DNA from: Rivularia sp034931125
GTDB taxonomy: Bacteria; Cyanobacteriota; Cyanobacteriia; Cyanobacteriales; Nostocaceae
Assembly (NCBI RefSeq): GCF_034931125.1
Contig: NZ_JAYGHM010000005.1
Location: 1-64,000, forward strand
DNA: 64,000 nt
Direction of reading: 5' to 3'
Part shown: one piece after another, positions 37,806-46,682 of the stretch
Position numbering within the stretch: position 1 is the stretch's first letter
Layout: every line of letters starts with the position of its first letter
Position numbers and translations under genes: made by a program
The notes under the pieces: generated by a model
The model's input: only the letters and a program-made list of their open reading frames with translations
The model's database searches: none
What the model was told of the DNA's origin: nothing

Positions 37806-38048
37806 ATGAAAACAAAACAGCCCACAGTTAACAAAAATGAGAAGTTAAGAGCTATTGCTTACAGCATGGATTTACTAATACCAGGCATTTATATCTGGTG
37901 TCCCTGGTTTACATTAAAAATAGGTGGTAGCAATCCAGATGACAATCCTTATAGATATCCCGGTATGATTCACAGTTCTACTGGTGTTGCAGTAGTACTA
38001 CCGGGTTACAAAATATTTACTTCTTATCAAGATAGTTATGACGCTTGA
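37806..38048 (+). CDS. Small hypothetical protein, first of an overlapping pair
   Basis: An 80-residue protein I do not recognise. It has a charged start (MKTKQPTVNKNEKLRAIAYS), a hydrophobic aromatic middle (LLIPGIYIWCPWFTLKI) and a polar C-terminus. The stop codon overlaps the next frame: the downstream ATG lies 11 bp before the end, which suggests translational coupling, or alternatively a single gene broken by a frameshift. The pair is bracketed by the two 207-bp repeats. The ribosome-binding site is weak (AAAAAAAGAAA). Coding status is plausible but unproven. Confidence 0.5.
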   Translation: MKTKQPTVNKNEKLRAIAYSMDLLIPGIYIWCPWFTLKIGGSNPDDNPYRYPGMIHSSTGVAVVLPGYKIFTSYQDSYDA

Positions 38049-38265
38049 TAAACACACAATACAGGGGTTAAGTGCATTTACTACTAAAACACTACCATCA
38101 AACGAATTTGAAAAAAGAATGTTTAATGCGGGATATTTTGAAGTAGGCTCTGCACCCGGTCAAGGTGGAAGAATTAAAGTATGGTGGTCACATGATGAGT
38201 ATCCCAGAGTTGAATCAATATATAGTCCCAATAGAAATATAGTTTTGACAGCTTATCATGTTTGA
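38038..38265 (+). CDS. Small hypothetical protein, second of an overlapping pair
   Basis: A 75-residue protein that I do not recognise. The C-terminal half, with GRIKVWWSHDEYPRVESIYS and a terminal IVLTAYHV, has a strand-rich pattern that reminds me of small nuclease-fold domains ending in a T-x-Y-H motif. That is a weak resemblance, not an assignment. It starts inside the preceding frame in the +1 register, so it is either translationally coupled or the 3' part of a frameshifted gene. Thirteen bases after the stop the second 207-bp repeat begins. Confidence 0.5.
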   Translation: MTLDKHTIQGLSAFTTKTLPSNEFEKRMFNAGYFEVGSAPGQGGRIKVWWSHDEYPRVESIYSPNRNIVLTAYHV

Positions 38266-38277
38266 AAAAGGCAGTTA

Positions 38278-38484
38278 GTAGGTTGGCTTCACGGCACAAA
38301 GAAAATAATAATTTAAACGAATAAAGCGTGTATAGTGCCGTAACCCAACATTTATTATCGGTATATCGCAATATTTTAAATCCAACAAAATATCGTTTAT
38401 CCACAGAGGTAATGTTGGGTTACGACACGATTAATATAATTTTTTTTACCCATACAATTTGTTTTCGTGTCTAACCCAACCTAC
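38278..38484. repeat. 207-bp repeat, copy B
   Basis: Same length, orientation and nearly the same sequence as 37508-37714. The inverted ends extend outward here: CAGTTAGTAGGTTGG on the left and CCAACCTACTGACTG on the right match over 14 of 15 positions. With copy A it brackets the two small reading frames. A diverged relative lies at 41494-41650. Confidence 0.88.
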
Positions 38485-38610
38485 TGACTGCAAAATTGGA
38501 TAAATGAAGCGATATACCACAGCCATTACCCACGCAAGCTTTCAAGTACTAAACTAATAAGAAAAAAGACTCGTATTTTCTCCTACTCATATTATCGGGA
38601 GTAACCCAGT

Positions 38611-41373
38611 ATGTCTTTCCGCCGCTTGCGTCCATATATCGTTGTCGGCTTGTGTCTCAGCTTATTGCTAAGTGTGGTGCTGTTGCCGAATTTTACCAAC
38701 GCTGTAACACCAACCACCGCAACTGTTTCTGGAACATCGCTGACTCAGGGAGTGCGTCAAACATTATTAGATAACGGTTTAACCGTGCTAACTAAGGAAG
38801 TCCATACCGCTCCTGTAGTTAGCGTCCAGGTTTGGTATAAAGTTGGTTCGCGCAACGAAGGTGCGGGGGAAAACGGTATTTCTCACCAACTCGAACATTT
38901 AATGTTCAAAGGTACCACCGAACGTCCGATCCAGTTTGGACGGCTTTTAAGTGCTTTGGGCAGTCAGTTCAATGCTTTTACCAGTTACGATGAAACTGCC
39001 TACTTTAATACAGCCCAGCGGGACAAACTTACGGCATTACTGAGTTTGGAAGCAGACCGCATGGAAAACAGTTTAATTGGTTCTGAACAACTCAAGAGTG
39101 AGAAGCGGGTCGTTATTTCGGAGTTGCAAGGATACGAAAATTCGCCGGGATACCGTCTGAGTCGGGAAGTCATGCGAAAGGCTTTTCCCAGCCGAGCTTA
39201 TGGTTTACCCGTGGGTGGAACGAAAGCGGATGTAGAGAAATTTACGGTTGAGCAGGTACGCAATTATTACCAAACTTACTACAGCCCGGATAATGCGACC
39301 TTGGTAATTGTTGGGGATTTTGCCACACAACCAGTCCTCAAAACTGTCAAAGAAACTTTTGGTAAGCTGCCCAAACAAGGAAAACGAGTGGCTGCAAAAC
39401 CAACGGTGAATACTAATACAAAAGAAAAAACGCCGATCGTTCTCAAACAGCCGGGAAGTGCAGCATTACTGCAAGCCGTATATCCTTTACCAGATGCCAA
39501 ACATCCCGATGTGCCAGCAATTGATATCATGGATACAATTCTTACGGGTGGTCGCAGTTCGCGGTTTTACCAAGCTGTAGTGGAATCCGGATTGGCTAGC
39601 TCGGTGAGTGCAAGTCCGGTAGAAATGATCGAACCTGGCTGGTACGAAATCAACGCAACAGCCGCTCCAGGTCAAGAATTATCTAAAATTGCCCAAACTA
39701 TAGAGCGATCGCTAACTCAATTACAACAACAACCAGTTACCGCAGAGGAGTTACAGCGAGCCAAAACCCAACTTGCAGCTTCCTTTATATTGGGAAATCA
39801 AGACATCACCTCTCAAGCATCGCAACTGGGATACGCTCAAACAACCGCTGGAGATTATCGTTATATTGAAAAATATTTGGCAGGAGTAGCTAAAGTTACA
39901 GCCGCCGACGTGCAGCGAGTTGCGAAAACCTACCTCAGTCCTGACAAGCAAACTATCGGTTTCTTCGAGCCAACTCAAACTAGTGATGCGGCAAACTCCA
40001 CCGCATGTTCCGGTCGCACTGTGGAGAACTTTAACCCCGGTAAACCTGTAGATCCAGCCGAACTAGCTAAATATTTACCCCCAGCCACATCAGCCACCGT
40101 AGACAGCAAACAACCGCTACCGGAGCAGTTTACCCTCAAAAACGGGTTAAAATTTTTGCTACTACCCGATAAAAGCGTTCCCACAATCAACCTCAGCGGA
40201 CAAATTGATGCTGGTAACGAATTTGACTCGAATCAAAAAGCAGGTTTAGCAAGTCTGACAGCCGATAACTTGATGAATGGTACTAAGACCCAAAATGCTT
40301 TGACCTTAGCCAAAAAGCTAGAAGACCAAGGAGCCAGTCTTGGTTTCGGGTCTAACCGTGAAGGAGTCAGCATTGGCGCTCAAGGACTATCGGCAAATCT
40401 GCCAGTAGTGATCCAAACCTTAGCGGATGTCGTGCAAAATGCTACCTTCCCAGCCGACCAACTCGAACTCAGTCGTCAGCGAGAATTAACCAGTTTAAAA
40501 GTCCAGCTAGATGACCCCAGTGCATTGGGAAGACGAGAATTTCAGCAGGCAATTTACCCGTCCAATCATCCGTTTCACAGCTTTCCCACATCTGAAAGCC
40601 TCAAAAGTATTACCCATGAGGATGTAGTTAAGTTTTATCAGCAACATTACCGACCGGATACCACAACGATCGCTTTAGTCGGTGACTTTGAGCCAATCCA
40701 GGTTAAAGCCTTACTACAACAGGCATTTGGTAAATGGCAAGCCCAAGGAAAACCGCCAACTCTGGCATTTCCCCCTGTGTCGCTACCGTCAACTACAGAA
40801 CGCTTAAACAAACCGATTCCCGGTAAAGCAGAAGCCGTTACCTACATTGGTTACAGCGGGATTTCGCGCCGAGATCCGCGTTACTATGCAGCGTTGGTAC
40901 TGAACCAAATTTTGGGTGGAGATACATTATCCAGCCGTTTGGGAACCGAAGTGCGCGATCGCCAAGGTTTGACCTATGGAATTTACAGTGGTTTCGCGGC
41001 TGGTATAAATCCCGGACCCTTCCTGATTCAAATGCAGACTTCTCCAGAAGATGCAGCAGCAGCAATTAATAGTACCTTAGCTTTGCTCAAACAGTTGCAA
41101 CAGCAAGGAGTCACCGCAGCCGAATTGAATACAGCGAAGCGATCAATTACCGAAAGTTACCCCGTAGATTTAGCTAGTCCGAGCAACGTTGCGGGTATTA
41201 CTTTAAGCAACGCAGTATACGGACTTTCCCCAGCGGAAATCCGAGAATTTCCCCAGCAAATTCAAGCAGTTACCCAAGCTCAGGTAAAGCAAGCAATCCA
41301 AGAGTTAATTCATCCAGATAAGGTTGTGATTGTCACAGCAGGTTCTAATACTGCTGCTAAAGGTAATAGATAA
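38611..41373 (+). CDS. M16-family (pitrilysin-type) zinc metallopeptidase, two-domain
   Basis: A 920-residue exported peptidase made of two M16 halves in one chain. An N-terminal signal segment (about residues 8-31) is followed by the active half with the inverted zinc motif HQLEH (His92, Glu95, His96) and the downstream Glu in VISELQGYENS. The second half (about 500-915) lacks HxxEH and has RDRQGLTYGIYSGF, the substrate-binding loop typical of the inactive partner domain. Many bacteria encode the halves separately; cyanobacteria often have both forms. Substrates are probably small unfolded peptides in the periplasm. Confidence 0.92.
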   Translation: MSFRRLRPYIVVGLCLSLLLSVVLLPNFTNAVTPTTATVSGTSLTQGVRQTLLDNGLTVLTKEVHTAPVVSVQVWYKVGSRNEGAGENGISHQLEHLMFKGTTERPIQFGRLLSALGSQFNAFTSYDETAYFNTAQRDKLTALLSLEADRMENSLIGSEQLKSEKRVVISELQGYENSPGYRLSREVMRKAFPSRAYGLPVGGTKADVEKFTVEQVRNYYQTYYSPDNATLVIVGDFATQPVLKTVKETFGKLPKQGKRVAAKPTVNTNTKEKTPIVLKQPGSAALLQAVYPLPDAKHPDVPAIDIMDTILTGGRSSRFYQAVVESGLASSVSASPVEMIEPGWYEINATAAPGQELSKIAQTIERSLTQLQQQPVTAEELQRAKTQLAASFILGNQDITSQASQLGYAQTTAGDYRYIEKYLAGVAKVTAADVQRVAKTYLSPDKQTIGFFEPTQTSDAANSTACSGRTVENFNPGKPVDPAELAKYLPPATSATVDSKQPLPEQFTLKNGLKFLLLPDKSVPTINLSGQIDAGNEFDSNQKAGLASLTADNLMNGTKTQNALTLAKKLEDQGASLGFGSNREGVSIGAQGLSANLPVVIQTLADVVQNATFPADQLELSRQRELTSLKVQLDDPSALGRREFQQAIYPSNHPFHSFPTSESLKSITHEDVVKFYQQHYRPDTTTIALVGDFEPIQVKALLQQAFGKWQAQGKPPTLAFPPVSLPSTTERLNKPIPGKAEAVTYIGYSGISRRDPRYYAALVLNQILGGDTLSSRLGTEVRDRQGLTYGIYSGFAAGINPGPFLIQMQTSPEDAAAAINSTLALLKQLQQQGVTAAELNTAKRSITESYPVDLASPSNVAGITLSNAVYGLSPAEIREFPQQIQAVTQAQVKQAIQELIHPDKVVIVTAGSNTAAKGNR

Positions 41374-41493
41374 AAATATTCCTCATCCGATGATTTAATT
41401 TTTACCAAATAATCATGTAGAGACGGCGTGCACAATGCAACGTCTTTTTGATTTCATGGAATATACGATTAAATATTGGATAAATTTAAGTTA

Positions 41494-41650
41494 TTAGTTG
41501 GTAGCTTGGGTTTCACTGCGTTTAACCCAACAGTGCAAATTTAGCTAGTTTTACCAAATCTAAGCAGAAGTAATGTTGGGTTACGACACGGTTAAAATGA
41601 TTTTTTTATCCACAAAATTCGTTTTCGTGTCTAACCCAACCTACTAACTA
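41494..41650. repeat. Diverged relative of the 207-bp repeat
   Basis: About 157 bp sharing TAATGTTGGGTTACGACACG and GTTTTCGTGTCTAACCCAAC with copies A and B, but with a shorter and different left part. It lies between the M16 peptidase gene and the convergent Uma2-type gene. Together with 35077-35142 it shows that the family is dispersed and not just a local duplication. Confidence 0.75.
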
Positions 41651-41667
41651 ATTTCGCAACTATATAA

Positions 41668-42279
41668 TCACTCCGAGTCATTTCCTACAAAGTCAACTTG
41701 TTCGTAAAGGTCACTTAATGTAAATTGAAAATCAACAGTTTCTAAAGAAAATAAGGCAGATTCGCCTTCAATTTCATCAAAAATCCATTTACCATCGGCA
41801 GTTTTCACATAATGCATTACATGATATTGATATTGATTTATTAAAATATATTCTTTGAATTCAGGAATCGAACGGTAATATAAAAACTTATTTCCTTGGT
41901 CGTAATTTTGTGTTGATTTTGATAAAACTTCTGCAATTAATGAAGGATTCATAACGGTAGTTGTGTTGTTTCCCGTGTAAACAGGTTGTCCCTCTATTAG
42001 CATCACATCAGGATAAGTATGCTGACGATATTTAGGTATCCATAAACGCACATCGGCTATATAAATCCGAAAATTTTGCTTTTTGGTAGCGATTTTCAAA
42101 GAAGTAGCCAAATTTAGAGCAATTTGATTGTGATTGGTAGTCCCACCCGTCATTGGTATAATTTCTCCATCGCGGTACTCACTCTTAAATTCTGCTTGTT
42201 CTTCCAGTTCTAAATATTCTTCCGGGGTGTAGAAGCGTTTGACTGTTTGTACTTCTTTCGTCATAGTTTTTATTTTCAT
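41668..42279 (-). CDS. Uma2-family (DUF820) putative restriction-endonuclease-fold protein
   Basis: A 203-residue protein of the Uma2 family, very abundant in cyanobacteria and built on a PD-(D/E)xK nuclease fold. It shows the typical start RFYTPEEYLELEEQAEFKSEYRDGEI, then TNHNQIALNLATSL, the acidic YPDVMLIEG strand and VLSKSTQNYDQGNKFLYYRSIPEFKEYILI. Biological role is unknown for most members. The start may be ATG 42279 or ATG 42264 (MTKEVQ). It stands alone, convergent with the M16 gene. Genomes of this group usually carry dozens of paralogues. Confidence 0.88.
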   Translation of the reverse strand: MKIKTMTKEVQTVKRFYTPEEYLELEEQAEFKSEYRDGEIIPMTGGTTNHNQIALNLATSLKIATKKQNFRIYIADVRLWIPKYRQHTYPDVMLIEGQPVYTGNNTTTVMNPSLIAEVLSKSTQNYDQGNKFLYYRSIPEFKEYILINQYQYHVMHYVKTADGKWIFDEIEGESALFSLETVDFQFTLSDLYEQVDFVGNDSE

Positions 42280-42391
42280 AAAATATCATCTATATATTCC
42301 ATCATAATTTTAAACCCTAAAATCCTTGTGGGATGGGCATCTCTGCCTGTATTCCCCATCTTCGATTAGAATGAAACTTAATGTAATCCCC

Positions 42392-43744
42392 CTATAACAA
42401 CCCTGCCGATTCATACAACCGCTTCACCAAAGCGACAATCTTCTCCCCATACTGTGAATCTGCCTCCCATCTGCCTGATAAATCAGTTACTAACGGTGCT
42501 ATACCCCGCGTCACAAACCGAAATCTGGGGTCTACAACTTCCTGGGCTAAAGGTTCCAAACTAGCGTATGCTTTTAAATGTTGAATATGAGCGCGAACGC
42601 CAATTCTCGCACTAGAAAATGTCGCCGTTTCGTTTCCACCACCGATAGTTGCTAATCCGGCAAAATTATTTTGTTGGGGTTTAATATCATCACCAAAACG
42701 TAAAAATGAAGTTTCTAAACACATTTGACAAAAAGCAATATCGTGATTTACTCCTTCAATTGCAGCTTCTTCTCTATAAAGTTTAGGGATGTCAGGAAAC
42801 TTCACCAAAGCCTCTTGATTGTTATCTCTTAAAAATATTTGTAACTGTACTTCTGAAGTTGCACCACGAGAGATGATTTTTTCGATTTGATTAGGGCAAA
42901 TAGCCAAATTTGATTTTAAAATTACGGTACGGCTGGCAGCATCCCAAGCTATTGATATATTAAATTCTCGTAATTCTATTGCTTTGACATAAACCACTCT
43001 CCGGTAGCTAATCCGACGCACGTTAGGAGCTTTTGTTAAATCAATTTGTAAGCGGTCTACTAAATCTATAGGAATATAGGCATTACCATTAATTAATATT
43101 CCTTGCTCTGCATAATTTTGCCCGTTAATTTTAATATTTATGGCTGGATAAGTTGGCTCCGATGGTGGAGTTGAACCTGGATCGATCGCACGACTCCATG
43201 CTACAACCCCATCGGCTATACCCACCGCAAATTCCCGACGACGGGTTTGTAATAAAGCCCGGTCTTCGGGACTGCTCAAAAAGATAACCTGCATTAACAG
43301 AGAGGCGATCGCCACTTGACGGGTAAACATCAACTGTCCCATCCCAGTTGCAGTATCCGGCTTCACCCCCCGGCTATTTAACTGTGGAACCCGCCGCAGC
43401 AGCCCCATTAACAGAGTTTCCGCATTACTTTTACGTTCTTCATTATTAGAAATATAGTAGACGCTCGCGCCGTTTACAGCAGGGCTAGAAGCCGAATCCG
43501 CTTGAATTTCCACAGCTACATCATTGCGACGAGCGCGGGAATTGATCCATTCAATACTTGCTCTAGCACTCAAAGAATCTGGAACCGAAAGAACTTCAAA
43601 CCCACGCGCCCTTAATTCAGTTAAAATTAAATCCCGTAGTAAAATCATTTCCTTGGCTTCAGTTGTGCCACCAGCAATAGAACCAGGGTCTATACCACCA
43701 GCTTCCTTGCCTCCGTGACCCGCTGAAATAAAAACACGTCCCAT
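42392..43744 (-). CDS. N-acetylmuramoyl-L-alanine amidase with glucosaminidase domain
   Basis: A 450-residue two-headed cell-wall hydrolase. The Amidase_3 domain (about residues 3-190) starts with FISAGHGGKEAGG and has a Glu-bearing TTEAKEMILLRDL and a LSSPEDRALL segment. The position normally holding the second zinc His reads VEIQADSASS, with Gln (codon CAA). A central region (about 205-290) resembles the copper-amine-oxidase N-terminal-like wall-binding module. The C-terminal glucosaminidase domain (about 300-445) has CQMCLETSFLRFGDDI and NFAGLATIGGG. No signal peptide is visible. Amidase activity is uncertain because of the Gln; the glucosaminidase part looks intact. Confidence 0.83.
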   Translation of the reverse strand: MGRVFISAGHGGKEAGGIDPGSIAGGTTEAKEMILLRDLILTELRARGFEVLSVPDSLSARASIEWINSRARRNDVAVEIQADSASSPAVNGASVYYISNNEERKSNAETLLMGLLRRVPQLNSRGVKPDTATGMGQLMFTRQVAIASLLMQVIFLSSPEDRALLQTRRREFAVGIADGVVAWSRAIDPGSTPPSEPTYPAINIKINGQNYAEQGILINGNAYIPIDLVDRLQIDLTKAPNVRRISYRRVVYVKAIELREFNISIAWDAASRTVILKSNLAICPNQIEKIISRGATSEVQLQIFLRDNNQEALVKFPDIPKLYREEAAIEGVNHDIAFCQMCLETSFLRFGDDIKPQQNNFAGLATIGGGNETATFSSARIGVRAHIQHLKAYASLEPLAQEVVDPRFRFVTRGIAPLVTDLSGRWEADSQYGEKIVALVKRLYESAGLL

Positions 43745-43948
43745 CTTCAGTATTTCCTCTGAATAAAAGTTATCGTAAAAGATTGTTTACAACATTTTCG
43801 GTACTGGGGACAAGCATATAATATTTCTCTATCTGAAATTGTTAGATGTAGAGCATGGGTAATTGGTAATTGGTAATTATTAACTCATAACTCTTAACTC
43901 TTTAAATCTAAAATCTAAAATCCAAAATTATATAACTCCTGACTGATT

Positions 43949-45946
43949 ATGCAAATTCCTCGCTTGCACCAAGATACGATTGAAGAAGTCAAACAACGGG
44001 CTGACATTGTTGATATCGTTTCCGAGCGAGTTGTTTTACGCAAGCGTGGTAAGGATTTTTTGGGTTTGTGTCCTTTCCATAATGAAAAAACTCCTAGCTT
44101 CAGCGTCAGTCCCAGCAAGCAGATGTATTACTGTTTTGGCTGTCAAGCTGGGGGGAATGCGATCAAGTTTATGATGGAGTTGGATAAACGCTCTTTTGCT
44201 GAAGTTGTATTAGATTTAGCACGACGCTATCAAGTACCCGTACAAACTCTAGAACCAGAACAGCGACAAGAATTACAGCGTCAAATATCGGAACGTAAAC
44301 AAGTATACGAAATTCTTGAAGTGGCTTCGCGTTTTTATCAACACGCTTTATGGCAACCAAGTGGGGAAGCTGCGCTACTATATCTCCAACAACAGCGTAA
44401 ATTAACTGATGAAACTATTAAGCATTTTGAATTAGGTTATGCTCCGGTTGGTTGGGACATTTTATATAGTTATTTAGTAGAAGATAAACGCTATCCGGTG
44501 CAGTTATTGGAGAAAGCCGGATTAATTAAACCACGTAGCTCCAAGGGAGCAGCTTCGCTAACGGAAGGTAGGGGTTATTATGATGCCTTTCGCAACCGTT
44601 TAATGATTCCGATTTACGATGTTACGGGGAAAGTAATTGCCTTTGGTGGTCGAACTTTAGGAGATGAACAACCTAAATATTTGAATTCACCAGAAACCGA
44701 AGTTTTTACTAAAGGTAGAACCTTATTTGGTTTGCATAAAGCGAAGGAAGGTATTTCCCAATCTGACCAAGCTGTGGTAGTGGAAGGATATTTTGATGCG
44801 ATCGCTCTCCATGCTGTAGGAATTAATAATGTTGTCGCTTCTTTGGGTACGGCTTTAAGTATTGAGCAAGTACGTTTGGCAATGCGTTACAGCGATTCTA
44901 AGCAGTTAATCCTCAATTTTGATGCCGATAAAGCCGGAACTATTGCCGCAGAAAGAGCAATTGGTGAAGTTGCGGAGTTAGCTTATAAGGGTGAAGTACA
45001 ATTAAAAATTCTCAATATTCCCGATGGTAAAGATGCCGATGAATATCTGCTTACTCATACTTCAGAGGATTATCGAAAGTTATTAGCTGATGCTCCTTTA
45101 TGGTTGGATTGGCAGATTGACCAAATTACTAAAGATGCCGATTTGAAAGTAGCTACAGATTATCAAAAAGTCTGCCAGCAAATGGTTAAGTTATTAAAGA
45201 ATATAGATAATACCGATACGCTAAGTTATTATGTTTCTTTCTGTGCAGAAATACTTAGTTTAGGGGATACCAGACTTACTCCATTACGAGTAGAAAATTT
45301 ATTGACTCAAATTTCTGCTCATAATTCTCAAAAAGGGGGAGTAACTTATAAAAGTCAAAATGCTGCTCCTTTAAATCGCGGTTGGAGTAATGCACAACGT
45401 GAAAATAATACTGGGAAAGCTCTCAATCAAATCGTTAGAGAACAAAGCCTTTTAGAACAAGCGGAAGGCTTATTATTACTAATTTATTTACATTGTCCAG
45501 AATATCGGAAAAATATTAGCGAAACCTTAGAAACAAGAGATATACAATTTAGCTTGTCTCATCACAGATTTTTATGGCAGCAAATTATAGATATTCAATT
45601 AGGGAATCTTTCAAATACAAATTATTCCGCAGAATTAATCTCGACTCTACAAGATAGGTATTTAGAATTTCCCGAAGAAATGCAAATGATTTCTCATTTA
45701 TTCCATTTAAGCGAAACAGACCAAAAACAGATAATTAGGACTCCCGTTCAGATTTTAAGAGCAACTCTGAGCATGGAAAGAGTATTACGAGAAAAACGCT
45801 TCCGCCACTTTTATGAACTTTGGCAGAAAACCGATCCAGAAACAGAACCGGAACGATATCAATCTTATTATCAAGCTTTTATGACTGAAAAACAACAACT
45901 CAGGGAATTAGATAAACAGCGATGTTTTAATGTGGGAGAGTTTTAA
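43949..45946 (+). CDS. dnaG: DNA primase
   Basis: A 665-residue primase that makes RNA primers at the replication fork. The N-terminal CHC2-type zinc finger is visible as CPFHNEKTPSFSVSPS followed by YYCFGC. The catalytic core has FGGRTLGDEQPKYLNSPET, the TOPRIM strand VVVEGYFDAIALHAVG and LILNFDADKAG. The C-terminal region (about 480-650) is the helicase-interacting part. Length is normal for cyanobacteria. The upstream gap to the divergent amidase gene holds a heptamer repeat (about 43903-43928) next to the start. GEF-stop ends in TTTTAA followed by a heptamer-like ATTTTGGATT. Confidence 0.96.
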   Translation: MQIPRLHQDTIEEVKQRADIVDIVSERVVLRKRGKDFLGLCPFHNEKTPSFSVSPSKQMYYCFGCQAGGNAIKFMMELDKRSFAEVVLDLARRYQVPVQTLEPEQRQELQRQISERKQVYEILEVASRFYQHALWQPSGEAALLYLQQQRKLTDETIKHFELGYAPVGWDILYSYLVEDKRYPVQLLEKAGLIKPRSSKGAASLTEGRGYYDAFRNRLMIPIYDVTGKVIAFGGRTLGDEQPKYLNSPETEVFTKGRTLFGLHKAKEGISQSDQAVVVEGYFDAIALHAVGINNVVASLGTALSIEQVRLAMRYSDSKQLILNFDADKAGTIAAERAIGEVAELAYKGEVQLKILNIPDGKDADEYLLTHTSEDYRKLLADAPLWLDWQIDQITKDADLKVATDYQKVCQQMVKLLKNIDNTDTLSYYVSFCAEILSLGDTRLTPLRVENLLTQISAHNSQKGGVTYKSQNAAPLNRGWSNAQRENNTGKALNQIVREQSLLEQAEGLLLLIYLHCPEYRKNISETLETRDIQFSLSHHRFLWQQIIDIQLGNLSNTNYSAELISTLQDRYLEFPEEMQMISHLFHLSETDQKQIIRTPVQILRATLSMERVLREKRFRHFYELWQKTDPETEPERYQSYYQAFMTEKQQLRELDKQRCFNVGEF

Positions 45947-46029
45947 ATTTTGGATTATAAAAAGACTTTGTAGGGTGTGTTACGCATTGACAGAAAATAC
46001 AAAATATGTGTGTCGGGACCACATCCATC

Positions 46030-46072
46030 GTAGGGGTTTAGCAGTAGGGGTTTAGCACTGCTAAACCCCTAC
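46030..46072. repeat. Two direct and one inverted copy of GTAGGGGTTTAGCA
   Basis: GTAGGGGTTTAGCA lies at 46030-46043 and again at 46044-46057. After one base the inverted copy TGCTAAACCCCTAC follows (46059-46072). Either direct copy can pair with the inverted one, so alternative hairpins are possible. It lies between convergent dnaG and the pentapeptide gene and could work as a terminator, though no T tract follows. Confidence 0.75.
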
Positions 46073-46165
46073 ATATGACTATATACTCATAAACTATCAA
46101 AGCCTGAATTGACCTCTAATCGTGTCATACCATAATCAATTTGTACAGTACGTAAGTCCTAGAAA

Positions 46166-46666
46166 CTATGGACAATATAAGGTATCGCGAGTATTGCGTC
46201 CTGTGGTGGAATTGGTACCTTTGGCTAATTTACACAATTTATCTTGCTCGTCTTTACGTAACAGCACATCGGTAAAATCGGCACCATCAATAATCGCACC
46301 GTCGAATCTAGCATTAGAAGCAAACGCACCTTCTAAGACTGCATTTGTCAAATCTGCTTCTACTAAACGTGCGGAATCTAAAGTTGCATATCTCAGGTTG
46401 GTATTCCTCAAATTCGCTGACTCCAAATTAGTCGCAAAAAATCTTACTCCTTGTAAATTAGAATTACTAAAGTTGCTATCGCGAAGATTTGCTTTAGTAA
46501 AACTAGAATCAGTTAAATCGCGATCGGAGAAATCGGCTTCGATTAATATTTCTTTGTCGTAATCTAATGCAAAAGCTTGGGGAGTTAGACTTGATGGCAA
46601 GATACACATTCCCCAAAATAATAAACTCAGTATACTTACCTTAATCCAGTTGTTAGTAAAAATCAT
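46166..46666 (-). CDS. Exported pentapeptide-repeat protein
   Basis: A 166-residue protein with a signal peptide (about residues 1-33, ending near PQAFA) and about 14 A(D/N)LXX-type pentapeptide repeats (about 42-135). A C-terminal Cys pair region (DKLCKLAKGT ... DTLYCP) follows. The layout recalls thylakoid-lumen pentapeptide proteins of plants and cyanobacteria; location in lumen or periplasm is inferred from the signal peptide. Function unknown. It is divergent from the YraN gene with only 16 bp between start codons, so the promoters must overlap the neighbouring genes. Confidence 0.85.
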   Translation of the reverse strand: MIFTNNWIKVSILSLLFWGMCILPSSLTPQAFALDYDKEILIEADFSDRDLTDSSFTKANLRDSNFSNSNLQGVRFFATNLESANLRNTNLRYATLDSARLVEADLTNAVLEGAFASNARFDGAIIDGADFTDVLLRKDEQDKLCKLAKGTNSTTGRNTRDTLYCP

Positions 46667-46682
46667 GATAATTTAGCTGCTC

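Noticed and set aside
46122..46562. Plus-strand 146-codon frame opposite the pentapeptide protein
   Set aside because: Its Ser/Lys/Leu-rich periodic sequence is the antisense of pentapeptide repeats. The minus-strand gene has a signal peptide and coherent repeats.
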